Shown here: one piece after another, positions 54,994 to 63,078 of the stretch
How the letters are laid out: each line of letters opens with the position of its first letter
Position numbering within the stretch: position 1 is the stretch's first letter
NCBI RefSeq assembly: GCF_035762065.1
Contig: NZ_DASTPW010000004.1
Coordinates: 84,632 to 148,631, forward strand
Reading direction: 5' to 3'
Length of the DNA stretch: 64,000 nucleotides
Origin: Methylibium sp035762065
Lineage (GTDB): Bacteria; Pseudomonadota; Gammaproteobacteria; Burkholderiales; Burkholderiaceae_C
The notes under the pieces: model-generated
The model's input: the letters and a program-made list of their open reading frames with translations, nothing else
The model's database searches: none
What the model was told of the DNA's origin: nothing
Translations under genes and position numbers: made by a program

Positions 54994-56943
54994 TCAGGCG
55001 GCCCGCAAGCGCAGCTCGAACCGGCTGCCTTCCCCTGGCCGCGACTCGACGGTGATCGTGCCGCCCAGGGTCTCGGCGATGCGGCGGCTGATCGTGAGGC
55101 CCAGGCCGGTGCCGTCGAACTTGCGGCGCGAGTGCAGGCGCTTGAAGGGCTCGAAGACGGTGGCGAGGTGCTTGGCGTCGATGCCGACGCCGTTGTCCTC
55201 GATGCCGACGAGCACCCATTCGCCTGCGCCGTCGCGCTCGCGCCGCGCGCTCACCCGCACCTGCGGTACGCGCTCGGGCGGCACGAACTTCACCGCGTTG
55301 CCGATCAGGTTCTGCAGCAGCAGCGCCAGCGCGCTCGGCTGGCCCAGCACCGTGGGCAGCGGCTCCGCGTGCACCGCCGCGCCGCGCGCGTCGATGCGCG
55401 CGCGCAGCGCCGCCAGCGCCTGCGCCAACACGGCGTCGAGCGCCACCGGCGCCAGCGCCGCCTCGCCGGGGCGCTGCAGGCGCGCGAGCTGCAGCATGTC
55501 GTCGAGCATCGTGCGCATGCGCGCGGCGCCGCGCTTGAGGTGATCGAAGTAGCCGCGCACCTCGGGAGGCATCTGCGCGCCGTGGTCTTCCTCGATCAGC
55601 TCGCTGAACTGCGCGATCGTGTTCAGTGGCTCGCGCAGGTCGTGCGAGGCGATGCGGGCGAACTGTTCGAGCTGCTCGTTCGCGCGCTGCAACTCGGCCA
55701 TGCCGCGCTGCAGCTCGGCCTGCGTGCGCATCAGGTCGCTCACGTCGTGCACCGTCCAGATCACGCCGTTGCGCTGCCGGTCGGCGCCGTGGCTGGGCTG
55801 GTAGCTGACGTCCATCGTGCGCCGCTCGCCGCGGCCGAAGGGCACGGTGACGCGCGCGCTCAGCGTCTCGCCGCCGAGCGCGCGATCCACCCGCGCCTGC
55901 ATGCCGGCGTTGTAGACGCCCGGCGCGAGCGCCTGCGTCCAATGCCGCCCGATCACCTCGGCCTGCGTGCGCCCGATGCTCTTCAGCCACGCGGCGTTGA
56001 CGGCGCGCACCGTGCCGCGCAGGTCGAACACCAGCATCAGGTCGGTGGCGCCGGAGCTGATGGAGGCAAGCACGTTGCTCAGGGCGCGGTCGCGCGCGAG
56101 GGCGACGATCAGCATCTGCGCCGGCAGCACCGCGAGCAGCGCCGGCAGGTAGACGAACACCGGGTGCGCCGTCGCGGCCGCGCCGGCCGGCGCGAAGACG
56201 CCGAAGGCCATCGACATCGTCGCGCTCACGCCGAGCACGAAGCCCACCGTGAGCGCCGCGGCCGGCGGCGCGAGGAAGGCCGCGACGATCGGCGCCTGCA
56301 CCAGGTAGACAAAGGGATAAGGGAGCGACGACAGGGCCACCAGCGCGATCAGCACGGTGGCGAGCACCAGCGCCGCGACGCGCAGCGTCGCCACCTGCCG
56401 CAGGGCCGTGCGCCAGCCCTCGTGGCGCCATGCCAGCGCGGCCGGCAGCGTGATCACCGTGCCGACGGCGGCGCCGACGAACCAGTCGGCCCAGATCTTG
56501 TCGAAGCTGCCCAGGCCGAGCATCGCGAAGCCCGAGGCCGCGAGGCTGGCGCTGGCGAGCGGCGCGAGCACCGCGCAGGCGCCGAGCAGCTTCAGCAGCT
56601 CGACCGGCCCGTTGAACGGCCACGGCGAGAAGCGCAGCCGCCGCACCAGCAGCGCGGCGAGCAGCACATCGGCCGCGTTGCTCGCCGCGAGCACCGCCAC
56701 CTGCGGCCCGCGATCGCCGAAGGCCAGGTTCGCGCCTGCGCTCGCGACCACCAGCGCCGCGGCCAGCAGCGGCCAGCGACTGCGCGGCGAGGTGACGAAG
56801 AAGGCCATCGCGGCGCCGTTGGCGAACCACACGATCGCGATCGAGCCCGGCTGGCGCGCCAACGCGATCGCCAGCATCGCCAGCGCGGCATAGAGCAGCC
56901 CGAGCGTCGCCGCCTCGGCATGTGCCGAGCGGCCGTGGCTCAT
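54994..56943 (-). CDS. MASE1-PAS sensor histidine kinase
   Basis: A 649-residue membrane kinase. The first ~290 residues form a MASE1-like module with about eight spans; a PAS domain (about 305-420) follows. The H-box has the phytochrome-like form with H434 (RIASHDLREPLNTIAQF). The ATPase has LLQNLIGNAVKF, DNGVGIDA and GTGLGLTIS near the C-terminus. There is no receiver of its own. The start overlaps the stop of the upstream receiver gene (ATGA). It converges on the CHASE hybrid kinase with only 8 bp between the stops. Confidence 0.92.
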   Translation of the reverse strand: MSHGRSAHAEAATLGLLYAALAMLAIALARQPGSIAIVWFANGAAMAFFVTSPRSRWPLLAAALVVASAGANLAFGDRGPQVAVLAASNAADVLLAALLVRRLRFSPWPFNGPVELLKLLGACAVLAPLASASLAASGFAMLGLGSFDKIWADWFVGAAVGTVITLPAALAWRHEGWRTALRQVATLRVAALVLATVLIALVALSSLPYPFVYLVQAPIVAAFLAPPAAALTVGFVLGVSATMSMAFGVFAPAGAAATAHPVFVYLPALLAVLPAQMLIVALARDRALSNVLASISSGATDLMLVFDLRGTVRAVNAAWLKSIGRTQAEVIGRHWTQALAPGVYNAGMQARVDRALGGETLSARVTVPFGRGERRTMDVSYQPSHGADRQRNGVIWTVHDVSDLMRTQAELQRGMAELQRANEQLEQFARIASHDLREPLNTIAQFSELIEEDHGAQMPPEVRGYFDHLKRGAARMRTMLDDMLQLARLQRPGEAALAPVALDAVLAQALAALRARIDARGAAVHAEPLPTVLGQPSALALLLQNLIGNAVKFVPPERVPQVRVSARRERDGAGEWVLVGIEDNGVGIDAKHLATVFEPFKRLHSRRKFDGTGLGLTISRRIAETLGGTITVESRPGEGSRFELRLRAA

Positions 56944-57359
56944 GGCTGCGCCGTCGCGCTCGTGCCGGCGCCGCAAGCGGCCGGCTCGGCGAGCCGGCGC
57001 ACCGCGGCCGCGTCGAGCGGCTTGATCAGGTAGTCCTTGACGCAGCGGTGCGCGAAGGCGCGCTCGCGGTCGAGCGGGTCGGGCGAGGAGGTCAGCATCA
57101 CGACGCCGGCGCGCGCCGGCGCCTCGGCGCGCAGCGCGCCGTAGGCGGCCAGGAAGGTGAAGCCGTCCATGTCCGGCATGTTGATGTCGAGCAGCACCAG
57201 ATCGACCCGGCGGCCTTCGGGGCTCATCAGGAAGGCGAGCGCTTCTTCGGCGTCCTCGAAGCAGCTCACTTGCGCGCACAGGCCCGAGCGGCGCAGCACC
57301 GCCTCGCCGTAGACGAGGTCGGCGTCGTGGTCGTCGATCAGCAGCACGTGGCGAAGCAT
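56940..57359 (-). CDS. Stand-alone receiver domain protein (Rcp1-like response regulator)
   Basis: A 139-residue receiver with LLIDDHDAD at the N-terminus, phosphoacceptor D58 (LVLLDINMPDMDGFTF), switch threonine in VVMLTSSPDP and lysine in YLIKPLDAA. It has no output domain. Pairing with a phytochrome-type H-box kinase in one overlapping two-gene operon is typical of Rcp1-like regulators. Target unknown; it could shuttle phosphate to other proteins of the cassette. Confidence 0.92.
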   Translation of the reverse strand: MLRHVLLIDDHDADLVYGEAVLRRSGLCAQVSCFEDAEEALAFLMSPEGRRVDLVLLDINMPDMDGFTFLAAYGALRAEAPARAGVVMLTSSPDPLDRERAFAHRCVKDYLIKPLDAAAVRRLAEPAACGAGTSATAQP

Positions 57360-57470
57360 GGCGGGCGCGAGGCAATCGGGTCGGCCGGGAGTCTAGGCAG
57401 CCGCCTCATCGCGCGTGTTGCCGCGCGTTGCGCTGCGCGCCGCGGCGTGACGGGATCGTCGAAACGCGGC

Positions 57471-57504
57471 CCGGAAATGCACCGTGCTTGCACCGCATTT
57501 CCGG
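57471..57504. promoter_or_regulatory. Perfect 10-bp inverted repeat upstream of flgG
   Basis: CCGGAAATGC-N14-GCATTTCCGG, with a nested GTGC-TT-GCAC in the spacer, lies 54 bp before the flgG ATG in the gap shared with the divergent receiver gene. It may be an operator or an mRNA hairpin. Confidence 0.7.
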
Positions 57505-57558
57505 CGCTGCCCCGAGCGGCGCCTCGGCAGCATGGGCAAGGCACAGCAGGAGCCCGTC

Positions 57559-58341
57559 ATGATGCGTTCGCTATGGATTTCGAAGTCGGGGATGGAGGCC
57601 CAGCAGACCCAGCTGGATCACATCTCGCACAACCTGGCGAACAGCGCCACCAACGGCTACAAGCGTTCCCACGCGGTCTTCGAGGACCTCATGTACCAGA
57701 CGCTGCGCCAGCCCGGCGCGAACAGCGCCGGCGAGTCGCTGCTGCCCACCGGCCTGCAGGTCGGCCTGGGCGTGCGCGCGGTCGCGACCTCGCGCCAGTT
57801 CGCGCAGGGCGGGCTGCAGCAGACCTCCAACAACCTCGACGTCGCGATCAAGGGCCGCGGCTTCTTCCAGGTGCAGATGCCCGAAGGCACGACCGGCTAC
57901 ACCCGCGACGGCGCCTTCCAGGTCGATGCGCAGGGCACCCTGGTCACGAACAACGGCTACCCGCTGCAGCCGGGCATCACGATTCCCGCGAACGCGCAGA
58001 CGGTCACGATCGGCGCCGACGGCACCGTCACCGCCGCGCTGCCGGGCCAGGCGACGCCGCAGACGCTGGGGCAGTTGCAGCTCGCCGACTTCGTGAACCC
58101 GGCGGGCCTCGAGGCGCGCGGGCAGAACCTGTTCGTCGAGACCGCGGCCTCGGGCACGCCGAACGCCGGCGCGCCGGGCAGCAACAGCCTCGGCCAGCTC
58201 GCGCAAGGCTTCGTCGAGACGAGCAACGTCAACGTCGTCGAGGAGCTCGTCTCGATGATCCAGACGCAGCGCGCCTACGAGCTCAACTCGAAGGCGATCC
58301 AGACCTCGGACCAGATGCTGCAGCGTCTGACGCAGCTGTGA
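57559..58341 (+). CDS. flgG: Flagellar distal rod protein FlgG
   Basis: A 260-residue rod subunit. It opens MMRSLWISKSGMEAQQTQLD and has SHNLANSATNGYKRSHAVFE near 23, GRGFFQVQMPEG near 99 and the C-terminal ETSNVNVVEELVSMIQTQRA. AGGAG 7 bp upstream supports the ATG at 57559 (the second ATG at 57562 is possible); an in-frame ATG at 57484 lies inside the inverted repeat and is rejected. It resumes the flg operon after the signalling cassette and overlaps flgH by 4 bp (GTGA). Confidence 0.96.
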   Translation: MMRSLWISKSGMEAQQTQLDHISHNLANSATNGYKRSHAVFEDLMYQTLRQPGANSAGESLLPTGLQVGLGVRAVATSRQFAQGGLQQTSNNLDVAIKGRGFFQVQMPEGTTGYTRDGAFQVDAQGTLVTNNGYPLQPGITIPANAQTVTIGADGTVTAALPGQATPQTLGQLQLADFVNPAGLEARGQNLFVETAASGTPNAGAPGSNSLGQLAQGFVETSNVNVVEELVSMIQTQRAYELNSKAIQTSDQMLQRLTQL

Positions 58342-59003
58342 GCCGCGCGATCGTTTTCACCGCGCTGGCTGCCGCGCTCGCTGGCTGCCAGGCGATGGCG
58401 CCGAAGGTCGACCTGCCCGAGACGGCGCCGGTGCGCCCGCAGGTGGTGATGCAGCCGGCCGTCAACAACGGCTCGATCTTCCAGAGCGGGCAGTACCGCC
58501 CGCTGTTCGAAGACCATCGCGCGCGCCTGGTCGGCGACACGATCACGGTGCAGATCGTCGAGAAGGTCGCGGCCAGCCAGCAGTCGACCAGCACGGTCGA
58601 CAAGAGCGGCTCGGTCAACGGCAGCATCTCGGCGCTGCCGTTCTTCCGCTCCAACTCCTTCACCCGCGCCTCGGCGACGGCCGCCAACGAGCAGGCCTTC
58701 GAAGGCAAGGGCACGACCGCGAGCCAGAACACCTTCACCGGCACGATCACCGCGACCGTGACCGAAGTGCTGCCCAACGGCCACCTGATCGTCGCTGGCG
58801 AGAAGCAGATCGGCGTCAACCAGCACGTCGACGTGCTGCGCTTCTCGGGCCAGATCGACCCGCGCGCGATCCAGCCGGGCAACTCCGTGCCGTCGCCGCA
58901 GATCGCCAACGTGCGCATCGAGCAGCGCGGGCGCGGGGCGCAGGCCGAGGCGCAGGGAATAGGCTGGCTCGGACGCTTCTTTTTGAACGTTCTGCCGATG
59001 TGA
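58338..59003 (+). CDS. flgH: Flagellar L-ring protein FlgH
   Basis: A 221-residue outer-membrane lipoprotein. The GTG start overlaps the flgG stop and gives a short signal peptide with lipobox LAGC and acyl-cysteine C17. FlgH motifs include GSIFQSGQYRPLFEDHRARL near 42 and GDTITVQIVEKVAASQQS, and the C-terminal ANVRIEQRGRGAQAEAQG. It forms the L ring around the rod. Confidence 0.95.
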   Translation: MSRAIVFTALAAALAGCQAMAPKVDLPETAPVRPQVVMQPAVNNGSIFQSGQYRPLFEDHRARLVGDTITVQIVEKVAASQQSTSTVDKSGSVNGSISALPFFRSNSFTRASATAANEQAFEGKGTTASQNTFTGTITATVTEVLPNGHLIVAGEKQIGVNQHVDVLRFSGQIDPRAIQPGNSVPSPQIANVRIEQRGRGAQAEAQGIGWLGRFFLNVLPM

Positions 59004-59040
59004 CGGGGCGAAGAATGGACTCAAGTTTTGGGTCCCTCGC

Positions 59041-60261
59041 ATGCCTCGCCACTTCCTCACCGCCGACGCCCTCGACACCGCGCTGCTCGCGCGGCTCGAC
59101 GAGGCCGACCCGAGCGCCGACGCGGCGCGTGATTCGCGCCACGACACCCTGCTGCGCTGGCTGATCGCCGCGGCGCTGCTGGTCGCGAGCGCGGCGCTTT
59201 GGTGGCCGCAGGAGGCACAGGCGGCGCGGATCAAGGAAGTCGCCTCGGTGCAGGGCGTGCGCAACAACCAGCTGGTCGGCTACGGCCTCGTCGTCGGCCT
59301 CGACGGCACCGGCGACCAGACCACCTCGGCGCCGTTCACCACGCAAAGCCTCAACGCGATGCTCCAGCAGATGGGCGTCACGGTGCCGCCGGGCGTCGCG
59401 GTGCAGCTGCGCAACGTCGCCGCGGTGATGGTGACGGCCACGCTGCCGCCGTTCGCGCAGCCGGGGCAGGCGATCGACGTGGTCGTCTCGTCGCTCGGCA
59501 ACGCCAAGAGCCTGCGCGGCGGCACGCTGGTGGCCACGCCGCTGAAGGGCGCCGACGGCCAGGTCTACGCGCTGAGCCAGGGCAACCTGATCGTCGGCGG
59601 CGCCGGCGCGTCCGCGGGCGGCTCGAAGGTGCAGGTCAACACGCTGAACGCGGGCCGCATCCCGGCCGGCGCGACGGTGGAGCGCAGCGTCCCGACGCCG
59701 CTCGCGCAAGGCGATTCGATCCAGCTCGATCTCGCGAGCGCCGACTACTCGACCGCGCGCGACGTCGCCCGCGCGATCAACGCCAAGATGGGCGCCGACA
59801 CCGCGCAGGCGCTCGACGGCCGCACCGTGCGCGTGCGCATGCCGGCGACGCCCGACGCGCGCGTGAACTTCCTCGCCGACATCGAGAACCTCGACATCGC
59901 GCTGGCCGCGCCGGCCGCGCGTGTGGTGATCAACGCGCGCACCGGCTCGGTGGTGGTGAACCAGGCGGTGACGCTCAAGCCCTGCGCGGTGGCGCACGGC
60001 TCGCTGTCGGTGACGATCAGCTCCACGCCGGTGATCAGCCAGCCCGGCCCGCTCTCCAACGGCCAGACGGTGCGCGCCGAGAAGGCCGAGATCGCGATCA
60101 ACCAGCAGCCCGGCTCGCTGATCCAGCTGCCCGAAGGCGCGAAGCTGACCGAAGTGGTCAAGGCGCTGAACGCGCTCGGCGCCACGCCGCAGGAACTGCT
60201 CGCGATCCTGCAGGCGATCAAGGCCGCCGGTGCCTTGAACGCCGAGCTCGAGGTGATCTGA
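59041..60261 (+). CDS. flgI: Flagellar P-ring protein FlgI
   Basis: A 406-residue periplasmic ring protein. FlgI signatures: RIKEVASVQGVRNNQLVGYG near 63, GLVVGLDGTGDQT, and the C-terminal GATPQELLAILQAIKAAGAL. The signal-like hydrophobic stretch (LIAAALLVASAALWWPQ, cleaved after QAQA-like EAQA) is preceded by an unusual ~38-residue acidic N-terminal extension. No Shine-Dalgarno sequence is visible and there is no internal ATG or GTG closer to the hydrophobic stretch. Confidence 0.93.
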   Translation: MPRHFLTADALDTALLARLDEADPSADAARDSRHDTLLRWLIAAALLVASAALWWPQEAQAARIKEVASVQGVRNNQLVGYGLVVGLDGTGDQTTSAPFTTQSLNAMLQQMGVTVPPGVAVQLRNVAAVMVTATLPPFAQPGQAIDVVVSSLGNAKSLRGGTLVATPLKGADGQVYALSQGNLIVGGAGASAGGSKVQVNTLNAGRIPAGATVERSVPTPLAQGDSIQLDLASADYSTARDVARAINAKMGADTAQALDGRTVRVRMPATPDARVNFLADIENLDIALAAPAARVVINARTGSVVVNQAVTLKPCAVAHGSLSVTISSTPVISQPGPLSNGQTVRAEKAEIAINQQPGSLIQLPEGAKLTEVVKALNALGATPQELLAILQAIKAAGALNAELEVI

Positions 60262-60262
60262 C

Positions 60263-61108
60263 ATGAGGACCGCCGGCCTCGACGCCAACGCGCTGCGCGG
60301 CCTGCAGGCCAGCGCCGGCCGCGACCCGAAGGCGGCGATCCAGGAGGCCGCGAAGCAGTTCGAGTCGCTGTTCATGCAGCAGCTGCTCAAGAGCATGCGC
60401 GACTCGACGATGGCCTCCGGCATGCTGGACAACTCCGGCACGAAGATGGGCACCGAGCTGCTCGACACGCAGCTCGCGGGCAAGCTGAGCGGCCAGCCGG
60501 GCGGGCTCGCCGCGATGATCGCGAAGCAGCTCGAGCGGCAGATCGGCGCGGTGAAGGACACCGCGGCGCCCGCCGCGCCTGCGCGGTCCGCCGCGGCGGC
60601 CAAGGACAGCTGGAACCGCCTGCCCGGCGCATCCGACGCGCAGGATTTCGTCGCGCGCCACAGCGCGGCGGCCGAAAAGGTCGCGGCCGAGACCGGCATC
60701 CCGGCGGCCTTCATCCTGAGCCAGGCCGCGCACGAATCGGGCTGGGGCAAGAAGCAGATCCGCAACGCCGACGGCAGCACGAGCCACAACCTGTTCGGCA
60801 TCAAGGCCGGCGGGCGCTGGAACGGCGCGACCGCCGAAGTGACGACGACCGAGTACGTCGGCGGCCAGCCGCAGAAGGTCAAGGCGAGCTTCCGCGCCTA
60901 CGCCAGCGCCGAGGAGTCGTTCCGCGACTGGGCCCGGCTCATCAAGGACAGCCCGCGCTACGCGAAGGTGGTCGAGGAGGGCGGCAGCGCGCAGGGCTTC
61001 GCGGTGAACCTGCAGCGCGCGGGCTACGCCACCGACCCGCAGTACGCGGCCAAGCTGGGCCGGGTCATCAACACGACCCTGCGCCTGCAGAAAACCCTCC
61101 AGACCTGA
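60263..61108 (+). CDS. flgJ: Flagellar rod assembly protein / peptidoglycan hydrolase FlgJ
   Basis: A 281-residue bifunctional protein. The N-terminal rod-capping domain (about 20-95) has AAKQFESLFMQQLLKSMRDS. The C-terminal glucosaminidase/muramidase domain (about 120-278) has the catalytic glutamate E158 in AAHESGWGKK and the SHNLFGIKA motif. It opens the peptidoglycan for the growing rod. It starts 1 bp after the flgI stop. Confidence 0.95.
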   Translation: MRTAGLDANALRGLQASAGRDPKAAIQEAAKQFESLFMQQLLKSMRDSTMASGMLDNSGTKMGTELLDTQLAGKLSGQPGGLAAMIAKQLERQIGAVKDTAAPAAPARSAAAAKDSWNRLPGASDAQDFVARHSAAAEKVAAETGIPAAFILSQAAHESGWGKKQIRNADGSTSHNLFGIKAGGRWNGATAEVTTTEYVGGQPQKVKASFRAYASAEESFRDWARLIKDSPRYAKVVEEGGSAQGFAVNLQRAGYATDPQYAAKLGRVINTTLRLQKTLQT

Positions 61109-61114
61109 ACGACC

Positions 61115-63058
61115 ATGGCCTCGCTGCTCAACCTCGGCTCGCGCGCGATGTTCGCGAACTACGCGGCGCTGCAGACCATCGGCCACAACATCGCGAACGC
61201 GAGCACCGCCGGCTACTCGCGCCAGCAGGTCGAGCTCGCGACCTCGGGCGGCCAGTTCAGCGGCGCCGGCTTCTTCGGCCAGGGCGTCGACGTGCGCACC
61301 GTCGCGCGCAGCCACGACGCCTTCCTGCAGCGCCAGGCTTCGCTCTCGCGCGCCGAGGCCGCGCGCGACACCGCGCGGCTCGAGCAACTGCAGCGACTCG
61401 AGAACGTGTTCCCCGGCGGCGAGGCCGGCCTCGGCTACGCCGCGGGCCAGCTCTTCAACGCCTTCGTCGACGTGGCGAACCGCCCGCAGGACGCCGCCGC
61501 GCGCGAAGTGGTGCTCTCGCGCGCCGAGGAACTCGCCAACCGCTTCCAGGCGGCCGACCAGCAGATCGACAGCCTGCAGGCCGGCGTGCTCGACGACGTG
61601 CGCACCTCGATCGGCACGGTCAACAACCTCGCCGCGCGCGTCGCGCAGCTGAACCAGCAGATTGCCGCCGCGCGCGGCACCGGCCAGCCGCCGAACGACC
61701 TGCTCGACCAGCGCGACCAGCTGGTGCGCGAGATCAGCGAGCACGTGAAGATCACGACGATCGAGGCCGACGACGGCTCGCTCGGCCTGTTCATCGGCGG
61801 CGGCCAGCGCCTGGTGCTCGGCGGCAGCGCGCTGAGCCTCAAGGCGGTGCCCGATGCCTTCGATCCGCAGCGCGTGCGCATCGCGCTGGCCGAGCAGGGC
61901 GGCGACCGGCTGCTGCCTGCCGACACGCTCTCGGGCGGGCGCATCGGCGGCCTGCTCGACTTCCAGGACGAAGACCTGACGCAGGCCCGCGCGCTGCTCG
62001 GCCAGCTGGCCAGCGCGATCGCCGCGGCGGTGAACCAGCAGCAGAGCTTCGGCCTCGACCTTCGCGTGCCGCCCGGCGCCGGCGCGCCGATCTTCACGAC
62101 CGGCGCGCCGAGCGCGCTGCCGGCCTCGACCAACGCGCGCAACGGCGCTGGCCAGTTCATCGGCACGGTGAGCCTCGCGGTCGCCGACGCCGCGCAGCTG
62201 CAGGCGACCGACTACGAGCTGAGCCCCGACGCATCGACGCCCGGCAACTACCTCGTCACGCGCCGCACCGATGGCTTGACGCGCAGCGTCGCCAACGGCG
62301 CGACGCTCGACGGCTTCACCGTCACCGTCGGCGCGCCGGCGCCCGCCGCGGGCGATCGCTTCCTGCTGCAGCCGGCCAGCCAGGCCGCGGGCGGCCTGCG
62401 CCGCGTGCTCGACCGCGCCGCCGGCATCGCGGCCGCCTCGCCGGTGACGGCGACCACCGCGGTCGCGAACACCGGCACCGCGAGCGTCGCTTCGCTCAAC
62501 GTCGTGAGCAACGCGCTCGATCCGGCATTGACGGCGAACGTCGCCTTCACCAGCAACGCCGGCGCCTACAGCTGGGAGCTGCGCGATGCGGCGAACACGC
62601 TCGTCTCCAGCGGCACGGGCACCTGGACGCCCGGCGCGCCGATCGCGCTGAACGGCTTCGAACTGCGGCTGGCGGGCGTGCCGCAGACCGGCGACACGCT
62701 GCGCGTCGCGCCGACGCCCTATCCGGAAGGCAACAACGGCAACGCGCTGTCGCTGCTGGCGCTGCGCGATCTCGATGTGGTCGGCCGCGTCGGCACGACG
62801 CCGGGCGCGACCACCGCGAGCGCCTATGCGCAGGCGATGGCCGACATCGGCGTGCGCGTGCAGAGCGCGAAGGCTTCGCAGGGCATCTCGAGCGCGGTCG
62901 CGACCAACGCCGAGACCGCGCGTTCCGGCGAGACCGGCGTGAACCTCGACGAGGAGGCCGCGCGGCTGCTGCAGTTCCAGCAGGGCTACCAGGCCGCCGC
63001 GAAGATTCTTCAATCGGCGCAGACCGTGTTCGACACCTTGCTCAGCCTTGCGCGCTGA
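61115..63058 (+). CDS. flgK: Flagellar hook-associated protein 1 FlgK
   Basis: A 647-residue hook-filament junction protein. Conserved N-terminus: NLGSRAMFANYAALQTIGHN and NIANASTAGYSRQQVELA. Conserved C-terminus: GVNLDEEAARLLQFQQGYQA near 610 and VFDTLLSLAR. The central region (about 320-540) is variable and Thr/Ala-rich. It starts 6 bp after flgJ and probably uses the FlgN-like chaperone for export. Confidence 0.96.
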   Translation: MASLLNLGSRAMFANYAALQTIGHNIANASTAGYSRQQVELATSGGQFSGAGFFGQGVDVRTVARSHDAFLQRQASLSRAEAARDTARLEQLQRLENVFPGGEAGLGYAAGQLFNAFVDVANRPQDAAAREVVLSRAEELANRFQAADQQIDSLQAGVLDDVRTSIGTVNNLAARVAQLNQQIAAARGTGQPPNDLLDQRDQLVREISEHVKITTIEADDGSLGLFIGGGQRLVLGGSALSLKAVPDAFDPQRVRIALAEQGGDRLLPADTLSGGRIGGLLDFQDEDLTQARALLGQLASAIAAAVNQQQSFGLDLRVPPGAGAPIFTTGAPSALPASTNARNGAGQFIGTVSLAVADAAQLQATDYELSPDASTPGNYLVTRRTDGLTRSVANGATLDGFTVTVGAPAPAAGDRFLLQPASQAAGGLRRVLDRAAGIAAASPVTATTAVANTGTASVASLNVVSNALDPALTANVAFTSNAGAYSWELRDAANTLVSSGTGTWTPGAPIALNGFELRLAGVPQTGDTLRVAPTPYPEGNNGNALSLLALRDLDVVGRVGTTPGATTASAYAQAMADIGVRVQSAKASQGISSAVATNAETARSGETGVNLDEEAARLLQFQQGYQAAAKILQSAQTVFDTLLSLAR

Positions 63059-63078
63059 ACCTGATCCTGGAGTCCGTC

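Noticed and set aside
57478..57492. Possible sigma-54 promoter (GCAC then TTGCA) inside the inverted repeat before flgG
   Set aside because: The -24 element reads ATGCAC rather than TGGCAC, losing the critical GG; the match is better explained by the inverted repeat.
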